From NCBI RefSeq assembly GCF_021134715.1, contig NC_060020.1, positions 5,704,001-5,768,000 on the forward strand: a stretch of DNA of 64,000 bases, written 5' to 3'. Source of the DNA: Daphnia pulex. Its lineage: Eukaryota > Arthropoda > Branchiopoda > Diplostraca > Daphniidae. The notes under the pieces are model-generated. The model was not told where the DNA came from and made no database searches. It worked only from the letters and a program-made list of their open reading frames with translations. The translations under genes and the position numbers were made by a program. Shown one piece after another: positions 21,205-34,000 of this stretch. How positions within the stretch are numbered: position 1 is the first letter of the stretch; every line of letters starts with the position of its first letter.

Positions 21205-21713
21205 CTACTTTTCGGCCTGGTCCTTGCGGTACTTGGCGACAATCAACTGCTTAGCAGTGCTCAGATTGCGTGCGCGCGATTTCTTCATGTTCCTCAAAAA
21301 CTTGCGATCGACCTGCAAATGAGGAGAAACATTAAAACTTCAATCTCAACTAACATTGGTTAAACACATACATGGCACGAAAAGTTCACGTCAAGTAACT
21401 TAGAATGAAATTTATGGATTTCAGTGAACAGTAATCAATATGGGCTTGATTTTTAAAGCAACAAGGAACTACAAAGAACCTTCAAAAGTATACTAAATAA
21501 CCAATTCTAGTCAATTTGACAAATGTTCCAAGTAACTAAAGAAACAAAAATCTTACTCCTTTGTTGGATGGGCACTTGTGAGCCTGGGATTTCTTGATGC
21601 CATTACGATGATGTTTACGGTCTGTAAATGAGGAAACGTTAAAACGTGTCTCCAAATATATAATTTATAAACTTACTCTGGTTGTGATTTGTGTGATTCT
21701 TGGATTTGGCCAT
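21205..21713 (-). CDS. RpL29: Ribosomal protein L29 (eL29)
   Basis: Three minus-strand coding exons, 21713-21677, 21621-21557 and 21312-21205, give 69 residues. The start MAKSKNHTNHNQNRKHHRNG followed by I-K-K-S-Q is diagnostic of eL29, a very basic 60S subunit protein near the tRNA exit region. The rest reads K-F-L-R-N-M-K-K-S-R-A-R-N and ends R-K-D-Q-A-E-K. The short length matches insect (about 76) rather than human (159) L29. A noncoding first exon is likely: an AG acceptor lies about 25 bp upstream of the ATG and a GTAAGT donor near 21900, with a pyrimidine-rich CTTTC near 21923 that could be the TOP start site. Convergent with TRAIP and divergent with TAF8. Confidence 0.95.
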
Positions 21714-22100
21714 TGTATATAGCTGGTGTGGCTAGATAATCCTGTTTAGAAAAATAGGAAGTTTACTATTTACGAACACGGAAAAACTCACAAATGTCGT
21801 CTATATAATGCTTTAATTAAACAGAACATTTTTGTAAAACTATATTATGGTAAAATCCAGATGAAAGACGATAAAAACTCACTAGGACGACGACGACTTA
21901 CAAGTTCAGAACCAAATGAAAGAATTGACGGCGAGTGAATCTGACGAAGCTTTCAGGTGCCGCCGCTGCACCAATCCTAGCGACTGTTTAGCAACGACCA
22001 ACGACTGTACTGCTAGTTTTGTTGCATTGTCAACAAAACCATTCAACAAATATTATAATTCAATAAAAAATCATTTCTTCTATAAACCACAACACCGAGA
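21714..22100. promoter_or_regulatory. Divergent promoter region, RpL29 / TAF8
   Basis: Only 387 bp separate the two start codons, and this includes the likely 5' UTR intron of RpL29. The two genes therefore almost certainly share one core promoter. No TATA box is seen. Confidence 0.6.
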
Positions 22101-23413
22101 ATGACTACTACTGTTTCAGAACCCATCATGTCTGGAGCAGCTTCTAGGTAAAACATTTAATATACGTGTGGTGAAAAACAACTTTTAAAAGACTAAAATA
22201 CTGACAAGGATACTCAATCTTTTTTTTCCATGTTACAGTATTTGATGTCAGATTTAGACAGACCTTAATAATTAGGTGTTTTACACAAATGTAATTTATC
22301 TTAAATATTTGTAGAAGGAAACTGCTTCAGGCCAGTGTGAGTTGTTTGTGTAGTGAGGCAGGCTTCAGTGCAGTAGATGAATTGTCATTGGAGACCCTTA
22401 CCGAGATGATGCAGAGCTGTAAGCATTTCTATCTATCAAAGTAATCATATTTGTTAAAAACCTTATTTATTTATTTTCTTTCTACAGTTCTGACTGAACT
22501 TGGTCATAGTAGCCGTCTTTACTGTGAATTATCTGCAAGAGTGGTATGGGTTATCTAAATTCTTCTCTGAGTTATAGGGTATAATCAGTAGTCAAGTTAT
22601 ATGTTTTAATTTTAGGAACCTGTTGTAGGAGATGTTGTTATGGCCTTGGTTTCAATGGGAATTAAGCACAACTCTTTGGAATCATATGCTCAAAGAGCAA
22701 GAAGGCTAGTTTTACCAACTCCTACTCAAGCTGTTGCAACCAAACAAATTGGAATTTTACAAACTGGTCAAAAGAGACCACATCCAAGTCATATCCCAGA
22801 TCATTTGCCAGCATTTCCAGATTCACATGCATATGTTCAAACACCAGTATGTTGTTTTCCATATTTGTCATACATTATATTTTTTAATAATTATTGTTTT
22901 TTAAGACTCACAAACAACCTATTACGGACTACGAAACTATTCGAGAAAAGGCATCCTGTCAAAAGCGAGATGTGGAGAGAGCACTGACGCGCTTTGTCGC
23001 TAAAACAGGGGAAACGCAGAGTTTCTTTTTGGTCGAAGATTTGACGCATTATCCCCGTAAGTAGAGGACGAAAAAAATAGTAATGTATACCTTTTTCATT
23101 TAAATATATTCTTTGTGTCCTAGTTATTGCATGTAAGCCAATGGATAAACCGTTTTTGTCCGCCCTTCTCCCTCGCGATCAAACTTTTGAAGAAGACGAG
23201 GCAGCCGTCCACATGCAAAAGCAAGAAGAAGCAAATGCTGAAGCCATTAAAGCCGCCAAGTTGGATCAGGAGAAAGAGAACAATGAAATGATGGATAACC
23301 TTGGACCTAATGGCTCACTGATGGAAATGTCAAATTCAGAACCATTTATCATGGAAAATCCATTCATCAGACCAGTTAAAATGCCTTTTTCAAAGAAAAA
23401 GAGCTCCCCATAA
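22101..23413 (+). CDS. TAF8: TFIID subunit TAF8
   Basis: Six exons, 22101-22147, 22315-22418, 22488-22543, 22616-22846, 22906-23056 and 23124-23413, give 292 residues (human 310). The N-terminal histone fold is recognisable in R-R-K-L-L-Q-A-S-V-S, A-G-F-S-A-V-D-E-L-S-L-E-T-L-T-E-M-M-Q-S and Y-C-E-L-S-A-R. The TAF8 C-terminal domain follows with QKRPHPSHIPDHLPAFPDSH, T-D-Y-E-T-I-R-E-K-A and DVERALTRFVAKTGETQSFF, all strongly conserved in the family. It ends with N-P-F-I-R-P-V-K-M-P-F-S-K-K-K, where the human protein has its nuclear signal. TAF8 pairs with TAF10 and brings TAF2 into TFIID. The 3' end overlaps the presumed 3' end of mRpL55: the stop codons are 61 bp apart. Confidence 0.95.
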
Positions 23414-23438
23414 CCACAATCCATATTGTTAAATTTAG

Positions 23439-23444
23439 TTTATT
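23439..23444 (-). terminator. Polyadenylation signal AATAAA of mRpL55
   Basis: On the minus strand, AATAAA lies 31 bp downstream of the mRpL55 stop and only 26 bp from the facing TAF8 stop, so the two 3' ends must overlap or nearly touch. Confidence 0.6.
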
Positions 23445-23474
23445 TTTCGTACTATTTGTGTATCAGCTGTCATC

Positions 23475-23932
23475 TCATTTTTTCCATAAATGTGAATATG
23501 AATCTTGATCAAATGTGTCTTCAATTTCCTCTTCAATCTTGACCTTTTTCTTTGGCTTCCTTTGGGCCAGTCGTTTTTGCTTCTCAGCTTCAGATAGCAT
23601 ACTCAAGTCCAGAGGCAGCTGTTAATGGAAGTAAAACAAACATTACGTCCATACTTATTAAAAATAAAAATAAATTTGCCTTTATTATTGCGCGAGGTTC
23701 ATTATAATGTACGGTTATTGTAGAACCGTCAGGTTGTACAAGCAAAGTTGGGTATGTTCTCACGTAGATAGATCGTCCAATACTACCGATTGACGCTCTA
23801 TGAGCATTTAATTGCCTGGTCTGAATAACTAGAGGTATGGCCAATCTAAATATATTATAAAGTATTATAGTGAGTGCCTCCACGTGACCGATAAAGTTTT
23901 TATTACCTAAATTTCGTTAAATATCGTGACAT
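23475..23932 (-). CDS. mRpL55: Mitochondrial ribosomal protein L55
   Basis: Three minus-strand exons, 23932-23907, 23845-23680 and 23618-23475, give 111 residues. The core YVRTYPTLLVQPDGSTITVH, the N-E-P-R-A-I-I-K that follows and L-P-L-D-L-S-M-L-S-E-A-E-K match the metazoan mL55 family of the mitochondrial large subunit. The C-terminus (R-K-P-K-K-K-V-K-I-E-E-E) is also typical. The N-terminal M-S-R-Y-L-T-K-F-R-L-A-I-P-L is a plausible mitochondrial targeting sequence. The second intron has a GC donor (AAAG|GCAAAT); the nearest GT alternative would shift the frame into a stop. Tail-to-tail with TAF8. Confidence 0.92.
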
Positions 23933-26900
23933 TTTCACAAAGTTGTTGAGTACCACTTGCAGACGACTTTGTAAAATGGAAAAATAAGACACCTAGCGAT
24001 AAGAAAATAAAGCTATATCCCGCACTTAAGTAGGGTAATTTTCAGTTTTTGGTTATTATATACAATGCTGTTACGGCATAAGGGGAATTGTTTAAAAATT
24101 TTAATCATTTTAAATGTAATAGGATAAATCTATTTGTATGCACTGTAATGAAGGAACAATTGAAATTAAATTAAATGATTGATTGAAGCTGAAATCGGAG
24201 CTTGTGGTTAGAAAATATCAAATTTTCAACTATTGAGATACGCGATAAACATATCTTTGCAGTTGTTGCGTTATACATGCAATATGCTCCTTCGTACGTT
24301 TGGTATGTTGTACAATTTATTAGACGTATTATTACATACAACCTGTCATTTACGATTCATCAAGCAAACAACAACTGCCACAAGTAAAAGAGGAGGGTTG
24401 ATTGCCAACGTCGTAATTCGTAAACGAAAGTCTCGCGCGTCTTTTGGTCCTGGCAAACCGATCGGCCGGATGACGCAAATCGGAGAAGGTCGAACCAAGA
24501 ACTTTTCTTGGTCACTAGTGGCCAACCACTTCATGCATAGCATAGTCCGGTTTAGCGCTTCTGGCCGTGGAGTTCACCTACTGACGCTCCAAGAATAAAT
24601 TTCCACCTTCTTATCAATTTTAATATTCGTCAAGAGAAGCAATGAAAATCTAATTTGACAAAACCAATCACAAAGGTCTGCGTTTGTAAAGATGTTTGGG
24701 AAACTTGGTGATCTGGGTACTTCAAAGCACGTCAATTCGTGACGTCAATTCCAACAAATTTAAATGGGAAAAAGTCCTCATGCAGGACATAACATGGTTG
24801 CTTGAAATAATAGAAGCTGAAAAACAAAAAACAGTTTTATCTTAGAAGCCGACAGCTCAAACAAAGGCTGTCAAGGAACCATTTGATGCGAATGAAGGAT
24901 TGACTGAAATTAAAATTCAGATGTCTCCTTTCTCACAGCAGTCTAAAACGCTAAACCAGGAACCCGGACTATAGCCAGCACGAGCGTAGAAAGTTGTACC
25001 TTTGCAACACATGCATTCGTCAGTCGTCACTGATGGATTATTGACAGGGGAATGACTCGGAGAATGATTCAATGATTCGCAAACGAGCCGGCAGCTGCCG
25101 GTTGCCACAGGTGATCTGTCAACCTGTCCAAAGTACTTGATTCGATTTGATTTTTTCTCTTTGCGGGGAATTAAATTGATGAAATCATACCTTTAGAGAA
25201 GAATAGTACGCACTGGGGAATATTCATGATTCATTGCAGCGTGGAGATGACGATTCGTCGCACTTCCTGATAGGGAACCTCATCTGTCCGTTTCGGATTT
25301 CATTCCAGCGGCTCACAACCGCAACACAACTGCCATTCGCATTAAGAGAAATCGTGAGCTGCAGCCAGATTTAAGGGTTATCTTCGGTCTCCCAATTTTC
25401 GCCTTTTATGTGCTAGTTGGTTTATCTCAGGCATTTCGTTTTTTTCTTCTTCTTTTCCTTGAAAATGATTTAGGTTAAACATCATGACGGTTCCTTGTTA
25501 TTCAACTCGAGAATTGGCATCGTAATCAAACAGGGAATTGCACGCGAGTCCCAGCCCACGACCAACTGACAGCACACAAAGTAATGGCATATCTGCGAGC
25601 TTGTAATGTCGGCAAAAGGGAATCTAGCCACAAACAAACAAGAGGTAGTAGTATATGTATATTTGCCAAAAGGCGGTATATATATTTTGGCTCGTGACTT
25701 TTGTAGCTGCTGGTCCTGTGCACCAGCACGCAGGACTCTCCTCGAAATCTATCCATCACCAACCGGCTCTACGAACACGACGAGACTAGAATACTTGGCC
25801 GATTGACACGTAAGCGAAGGCCGGCCGTAATGTAGTGGGCGACCAGGACACTTGCTCAAATTGAAAAAAAAATAATAATAAAAGGAAAATCTACACACAT
25901 AGCGAACGGTCTATGGCAATGAATTATTTAGGGAATTCGCGGAATTCTTCATGAGCTGCAGTACACAACGTGACGACTGGAACCTACACACACAATACAC
26001 ACGCTCCCAAGGTGATTGGGTGCGTCCCGTGAAAACGGCGCTTTTTTTTAAAGGACATCATTTGTTAATTGATCTTATTGACGGAGAGTCTCGAGTATCC
26101 AGGCTCACGACAGACTTGAAAGGCCATATCCAACATTGATATATACTCGAAGGTGAAATATTATCAGCTAATAAGGCCAGACAAAGGAGAGAGACTAGCA
26201 CTCACTATGCGTGCTAGCCCGGAGCTGTGTGTGTACCAAAAGTCGGTTTTGAAAGATTAGCATCTTCTTGGACGAACGGACAGATGACGAGAGTTTGACG
26301 GCTCAGCACGCTGCACCCACGCCATTCATTTCACGAAAGCCCAGACCGAAACAAAAGAAAAGAAATGCCTTTTCTTTCTTTTGAGCATTAAAGGTTACAC
26401 GAAAGCTCGTTTTCCTTCTTTCTTATTGACTTAGCTGTGAAGAGAGTTGATTCATATCTGATGGTGCCAACCGACCTGGAACTGGAAAAACTAGACATCA
26501 GCTGGAATAAAAAGTGGTTTTGCGGTTCCATGATAAAAATATATGAAAACGACCTCGCTTAGTGCTAGTTACTGAGATGGCGGTTGATGTCTGGCCTCGA
26601 TGTCTTTAGTCCGTCGTTTTCCCGATATGCTGGAGGCCGACAACGAAACTCGGCCGTTCCATCTCCGGTTGCCTTTTGTAAAGTAATACGCTCAACGGAT
26701 ATCTTCTTCCACATCCTATATTCTCCAGTGACAAAAAGCGAGAAAGTCTTGGGGGGATTCGTTAACTCAACAACAACAACAACAGACACGAAGTAAACAC
26801 AATTAACCAGCCATTCTTTAACCCAAACGGTGTTTTGTAGGCAAGTCTCGGCTATAGGCAATTTTCTCTCTCCATCAGTCTCGCATCAACTATTTTAAAA

Positions 26901-28040
26901 AAGAGAAGGTAATTGAAAATAAATGATTAGATTTTCTTTTTTTTTTTTTAAGACACTCAGCTCCACGTGTATTAATACGTGGGAAATAGGGAAGGAAAAC
27001 TTACAATGATGGCCACCGACGTCAATGCACAAAACACATCCCGACTTTTCTGTATTGCATGATGGTTAAAAGTAGGCTGTACTTTTTTGGGGGGGAGAAA
27101 AACGGTTATTAGCACACTCACACACACCTGTTAACATGATTGATATAGAATTGACATTCATTTAAAACCAAAAAAAGTGGGAGAATAAGCCAACGTCAGT
27201 CGATTGATATTAAATAACACAATGGAACAAATTTCCTTTTTGAAATGGCTGGGGTGATATAACAAAACGCGCTTTGCCCGATCTCTCCAAAGCGATAGTA
27301 GTAGTACATAACAAGCAATCGTCTCTCAATCGTGTGTTTGTTTGATGCCGCTAAAATAGAGAAACAAACGAAAACATTGAAAAATAAAAAATTTAAAAAG
27401 AAACTGTAGTAGATTCGTGATAACCGCCGATGTTATCATCGAAGCTCTTTCGATCCAAGTTCGAGTACCATTCAAGATGAAAAAGATGTGCATGCAAAAC
27501 TCTAGAACGAACTAAGACGGGCATTAAAAAGGTGGAAAAGGTACATCGATTATTCGAGGAGAGAAAATGTCTGTTTTTCTTTTGTTTTTCAAAAGAATTT
27601 TTCGCTTCTTTTTCTTTTCTTTCTTCGGTCAGTAATAATAATAATAATAATAATAAAAAAAGAATTGTAAATTTGTTTTTTTCTTCTTCTTTTTGCCTTC
27701 CAGCCCTCGTTGTGTAGGTAGCTTATTCACCGTTTCTTTATTGATTGATGGTCTGGCTTTTGGGAATAGCGAAGAAACCGTGAATGTAACAACACGCAAA
27801 TGTATAGAATGATGAGAGAAAGAATAAGAAGGGAGAGAGAGAGAGAGAAAGTATTGAATAACATTGAAATATCTTTCTAATGTTGGGTTTACTGCTTGGG
27901 TGACTTTTAGGGTGGAGGATAATTGGATACACTTTCTTGATGAGATTCAACAGCAACATCTCCCGAGATCCGCGTTATACGTTTTTTCAAATTCATTTGC
28001 GCAAAATCCACCGGCCCTCGTCTCCGTTTAATTTTTTTGT
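23933..28040. other. Intergenic, no gene recognised
   Basis: About 4.1 kb between mRpL55 and the 3' end of synapsin. There are several open frames (24233-24598 on plus, 25108-24917 on minus, and others), but I recognise none and they lack supporting splice structure. The distal 3' UTR of synapsin may occupy the right-hand part; several TA/T-rich runs lie there. Confidence 0.45.
27633..27655. repeat. (TAA)n microsatellite
   Basis: Perfect TAA/ATA triplets within the T-rich region downstream of synapsin. Confidence 0.75.
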
Positions 28041-31000
28041 TTACATGTCACCAAAGATTCCGGCGAATGTTTTGCGCAGATTCTTCATCGTGTCCTCGCC
28101 GTCGTCGGTACCTCCGCCAGATCCTTCCTGGGCTTGTTGCGATGAACTGCGAGTGAAGAAGGAACGGGCCAATGATCCGGCAGTGACGGGTGTCCCGTCC
28201 TCGGTCCCGCGTCGAGTGAGAAATGGATTGCCTCCGCCCAAGACGTCACGAGACGATTGTTGTTGCAACGACGTCGGCTGAGAAGCGGAGCCAACCGATC
28301 CGGTATCATCACCAGCCAGGGCTGGCGGAATTGCAGAGCTGCTTCGTTCCATATCCGCCGGGGATTCCGGTCGACTTCCGCTTGTAATCGAATGACGTGA
28401 TTGGGCGTTCGGCATAGACGCCGGACCGGCGCTCGGACCGGCAGGCATCCCTGGTGGCCGACATTGAGTCTGCACATTGTTTTCAGAAAGATAAATTATA
28501 GAAAGTGATGATGAGTATTTTTAACAAAATAATAATAGCCGTGCCATTTATCACTTGTGTTACGAACACGGAAACCTAAATTTGGACTTTCTTGGAATTC
28601 ACGTTGCGCAAACGAACACGTGATTGCGCCATGGGCCACAATATGTTGATCTAGACATTTTTGCCAGTCTTTCTCTTTCTTTTCTTTTATCCAGCTATCA
28701 GAACTTCCGTTTTTTGGTCCCACCCTTTTCAGACCGTCACTCAATAATGGAGTGCATCGATTCTTCGTTTTTAAAAACAAATTGTTCAAAGAAGAGTAAG
28801 AATAAAATGAATAAAAATCAAAAGAAAAAAAGGAAAAAAATTAACAATATCCTGTTGGCGCCTTATGGAAATCTCGCCCGCTCCCATCGGGAGAAAAGGC
28901 AAAGAGAGAAAAAGAAAAGAAAAAATGGTAAAACATGACTCACGTTCATGCGGTGGAGAACGAGCTCCGAGATGAGACGGCGGTCCTCTTCTTGCGAGTC
29001 TCCGAGGAGCGGCAGGGCGCAGTCGTTGAGCTCCATGATGATCTCGCGTCCGTCGCGGGCCACCAGGACCTCCAGGGCGCAGAGATCGAGACCCCCGAAC
29101 TGGGCTGCGACGGCCTCGATCCATCCGCGGTACTTGTCCGTCATGGGTGTCTGCTCAAGCATGGCCGAGCCCAGGTTGGTCTTCCAGTTGCCCGAAATCG
29201 ACTTGCGCCTATTTGACACACAGAAATGATTCATCAAAAGTCGCACATGCATTCCCCAAAATGAGTCACCATATAATGACCATCTGATGTATGCATTCGC
29301 TCATTTTTATTTTATTTTTTTTGTCGGCCCTCACAACTATTCCAACTATTTCTATTCCCGTTCTAGCACACACACACACGCACTGCCGTATCGCATCCGG
29401 CTGCTGGATTTAGCCGCGGTCCTTATCGCCGTAGGACACCAGCACCTGACCGTCCGTCAGTCCGTGTGACAAAATGCGGCCAAAGAGTTGCCGAATCGTC
29501 TCTATAAAAGTTCCTCGAGTTCACTCTCTATCGGTTAGGAGCAGGGGGGGATAAAAAACATGACGACAGATATGCTAATGCGTCAAGAGTCGCTGATGAC
29601 TCGGCAACTATTTAGAGATCAGATTTTTAAGAGAAACTGACTCAATTATGGAGTTTCGTGTGACGTCAGCCCCAAGAATTCCGGCACTTTTGATTACTTG
29701 ACATACCGATCCCACCCCTCCACTCCTGTGACTCCTGGAGACACACGCGCACGTTGTCATATCTCACTAGTTTAATAAGGAATGTCCCGTATACGTTGTC
29801 TATCAAACAAATCGATAAACGGGTAAATTGAATTAAGCAACTTACATAAAGGCTTTGTAATAGTTGCCGATCTTCTGGATGTGGATGTCGAACTTGGAGT
29901 CCACGTAAGGCTCCACGGTACTGTGTTGTACAAAGAAGAAAATGACGTAAGACACCATACGGTTGAGAGAGAAAGAAAGACAAAATAAACGGGAATCCCG
30001 CGAACGTTTTCTTGTTACCAGTAAGAATTGGAAACTGCGACGACGGATGCGGCGTCTTGGAAATCCAACGGCGTTTCCACTTTGAGTTTGCCGAGTCCGC
30101 CGTGAGCGTGGCCGATCTTGAGGACGGCCGGCAGCCGCGGAGCCGACATCTATCATCATCAACAATTACGCCAGAATGTAGTTAACGCTCTCTACGGATG
30201 TCTACTACTACCGACTACTACTACGGTATACTACTACACCACCACCGGGTGTGTCTGCTGGACTCTATAGAATATATATGACGGAGGCGCACCTCGTGAT
30301 GGGATTTAAACACAATGCGCCTATCTCTTGGCGCAAGGGAGCAGTGCCGCGCATCAACCGAGCGGGAATCTTTTTTTGATTCTATTAAAACGCGAGCGGC
30401 AAACAAGAGGAAGAAGAATATCAACGACGACACTGACTCATGGGCCGATATCGTGCGTGTGGTTATCTCTTGTCGGCCGGACAGACTGTAGTACAGTGTA
30501 CATGCCGTTTGGTATATTTGATGGCGTACAACGTCATCACTTTCTCGTTCCGGTTTACGCACTTGGATGAAAAGGCATTTGCAATCTCTTGCGACCGACT
30601 TGTCGGGATCCGCTACCACATTCAACCGTTGTCCTCCATCTTTTATTCATTCAAAATCGTTTGGTTGCTAACAACTAGACAAGTTGAAGATTTTCTACGG
30701 GGTCTGTATAGGGCTCTCCCTCTTTTCTCTCTCTCTCTCATTCCGTTTTGGATTTCTTCTTCCTTTCTTTTTTTATTTCGTTCGTTTTGATCTTTTCTCA
30801 ATGACACGACTTTTTTTCTTCTTCTTCTTCTCCCGCGGCCGCCTTCCACCCAACCTAACATGGTCACACACGCAGACCCAGCTGCACATAGAAACTCGGC
30901 TCATTTGCATGTGAATCCAAAATCCAGCGGATGTGTTTATATATACTACTATACAGCAACACCACCATGGACCGCACAAATATCGTCGTCTGTGGCCGGC

Positions 31001-34000
31001 TGCAAAGCTGCGTGCACCTGCAACCGCGACGGCCACCAGATTAGACGTCACATAACAATTTTCCCGTGGCTGGAAAGGAACGTTACGGTGCATAAAGGTC
31101 GCGTCGTAAATCACAAACGGCGTCGCAAATTTTCATCCGGATGGATACACCGAGGCCTCTCTCTCGCAAAGGATAGGCAGCCGAAGGGGGGAAAGAGAAA
31201 AAGGCGCGCAAATGTCTGCATTTTAAAAACTAAATTTATACTTTTTAAAAAAAGACAAAACACAAATTGGTTTCTCCCCTCTTAAACTATTCATGTTTGA
31301 CACCTGCAGGCCGTGAACTGCACTGGGGTACAAGAGAATCATCAAGTTCATTGAAAACCAACCGAAACAAAACATAACGACCGCTACTATTCCACTATAC
31401 ACTTTTTTTTTTCTTGGTGTGTCGGGACAACACGTTGAACGCGGGATCGTTTTTGGTGTTTTCTTTGGGTGAGGAGAGGAGGTCATTACAAAGCCACGAA
31501 ATGGCCGTCCTGCCCTCCTCGTCAGTAAATTTGAGAAAGGACAAAATGAACGTCGACCGGTGTCCATTTACGGACGGCCGTTGCCGGGGCGCTGTGTGTG
31601 TGTGTACGTGTGTGTGTTTGATGTGCACATCATTCGACTCTGACGACGAGGACGTTTCAAACGGCCTTTCCCACCCATCAAAAACATCAAAATAAAGGAG
31701 AAGCCCAGCCTTATCCTTATAATCGTGAAATGACTGCCGTGGTGGTGGTGGTGGCGGTGGTGGCGTGCGTATACGGTAAGCCGCGTGAATGATCAATGAA
31801 GTCTTAGCTGGAGAATACATAGAAAAGAATCGGCGAGTCACACAGTCTGGCGCGGACGCGGGACTGGAGTATGGAGATGAGGTGAGACACCACCGTCCAA
31901 GCAAAAAAAAATAAAAATAAAAATAAAAGAGGAGAAACATCTCCAGATGACGTCATCGGCGTTATCTAAATTCTTCCTAATTCGGCGGGAGAAAACCACC
32001 AGATAGACCGAAAATTAATTCGATTGGGGAAAAGAAACGAACCAACGAAAGGACCCCTCCCGATCTGAACCGATAAAAACAGAAAAAGGGGAGACGGACA
32101 GACCATCATTTTCGTTCAGCACGACACGAAAAAGAAGAAACCGAACGAAGACATTGGAACGACATTGATTTAGTGAAGCTCGTCTAACTAGTCGAGTAAT
32201 TTTTTTTCTTCTTCTTTTCTTTTCTTTCTCGTTCTTTTTTTTCAGTCAGCAGCACTCTGCGTGTGTTGCTGTGAGGTTGGCGTGAAGTGGGAGGAGTCAG
32301 AAAGAGACTCATCAGAGGAGGAGCCAGCAAGACGGCACGTCTCCCGTCGTGTGTATAGGGGAGTTTTCCCCGTGGAAAATTTCGTATATAAAAGGAGGCG
32401 AAGGATTCACGCTCAACGATCAGACGGCAGTCGGCCGCTCCAGCTCTACAGTCAAGCGACAACAAGTATTCTATTTGGCTCTAGCTGGTTGTTGTTCAAT
32501 TCAAAGTTGCCTCCCGCCCAAAAGTTTTCATTCATAGTCTCTCAAACTGCTCACGAAAAGGCAATCCCATTCAAAGAAATACAATTTCATCCAGAGTGTG
32601 CGAACTCTCTAACCAGCCCCGTCACTCGTTTGAATTTCCCATTTTCTTGACTCGATCCAGTGTTGTTTGTTGTTGTTGTTCGTCGACCCTTGGAGCCCAA
32701 CAAAGTTCGGCAACCGAAGAAGGAGGCACCAGCCATTAAAGAAGAATCTGAAGGTGGTGGTGGTGGTGGTGGTGGGGTGTTTCTTTTGGAGGAGAGAGAT
32801 TTGAAAAAAAGGAAAAGAAGCAGTGCCCAATCAACCTGTCGAAAGGTATGCCGTCATTAAATATCTTTTTGCTTCTACTTGGTTACTATACGAGGCGGGA
32901 CCGAGACATCACAGCAATGTGGGTCACGGTATTTACCTCTCGTCACGCTGTATAGATAAACTCGGGCGTGTAGTAGTAGAGAACCCCGCAACACTCCATT
33001 GAAGGCAAAAAAAAAAGGGTGGAGGTGGTGGAAGGACGAATTGAAATTAGCCAAAATCGTTGTCACGGTTTGCCGATCGATTAAACGCCAAACAAAAAAA
33101 CCAAATAATAAACTTAACAGGGCTGGAAAGTGTTTCAGGTAACGTGTCAAACTCTCTCTCTCTCTCCCCTACTGCCACGTCCCGGTCTTCCAACACTCAT
33201 TTCACCAGCTGCAAGACATAAAAAAGCTGCAGTCTCAGAGTAAACTCCCCGCTGGGTGCAGCAGCAGCAACAACAGCTCCAGCGCGCTCGCTCCTTTTTC
33301 TTTCTTTCTTCTTCTTCTTTTTATATAAATAAATATCCTCTCTTGGACGACGCACCTGTGCGCTGGCCGCTTTGCATACACCTCTCAACCTAACCTATCG
33401 ATTTAGACAGACAGACGCTGGCCCGCCGGTGCCCTCTCCAACCTGCCCAGAGTTTTTAGCCTCCCTTCACTTCTCTTTTCTTTTTCCTTAGCTCTTTCTC
33501 TTACTCATTTCGTTTGGCAGCGGCCCGCAAAAAACCACTTGACGATCGAAATGGGCAGATAGGAAATCACATGTAGCACACACACACACACAACCAAAAG
33601 ACCCTGGAAATCGATTGGGCTGAATTCATTTGAGCTTCTTCTTGGGCAACAACTTCCTTCTGGTTTCTTTCCCAATGACGTCACGAAGGCTTAACACGAC
33701 GTACTGCCAACACGGGTACAGGTTTACACTCAGGAAAAGAGTTGAGCGAGAATAAGAATATCTTGTTGATTAATTCGGTTGAACTTTCTCTCGCGCGCTT
33801 ATTTTTTAAAAAATTAATATATTAAATGGCACGTTTTTCTTTTCTTTTTTCTTCTTCCTTTTTATATAATGAAGATGAAGTGTTGCTGGGCTCTTTTGTC
33901 GGCCCTGGTAATCCTGACGGCCATGGCCACCTTCGCCGATGGATGCAGCTGTTCCAAGCGCCACCCACAGGAGCACTACTGTTCAGCCGATTTTGGTAAT

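Noticed and set aside
24233..24598. 121-codon open frame on plus, with a long antisense frame
   Set aside because: No recognisable motif, no splice signals that link it to neighbours, and codon use is unremarkable. Left unannotated, though an undescribed repeat cannot be excluded.
24917..25108. Small Cys-containing frame (C-M-C-C-K-G ... D-C-C-E-K) considered as a secreted Cys-rich peptide
   Set aside because: No signal peptide, no clear splice partner, and Cys spacing matches no family I know.
33869..33874. In-frame ATG-AAG upstream of the chosen TIMP start
   Set aside because: It lies directly between a long pyrimidine tract and AG|ATG, so it is more likely the end of an intron; if retained it would add only Met-Lys to the signal peptide.
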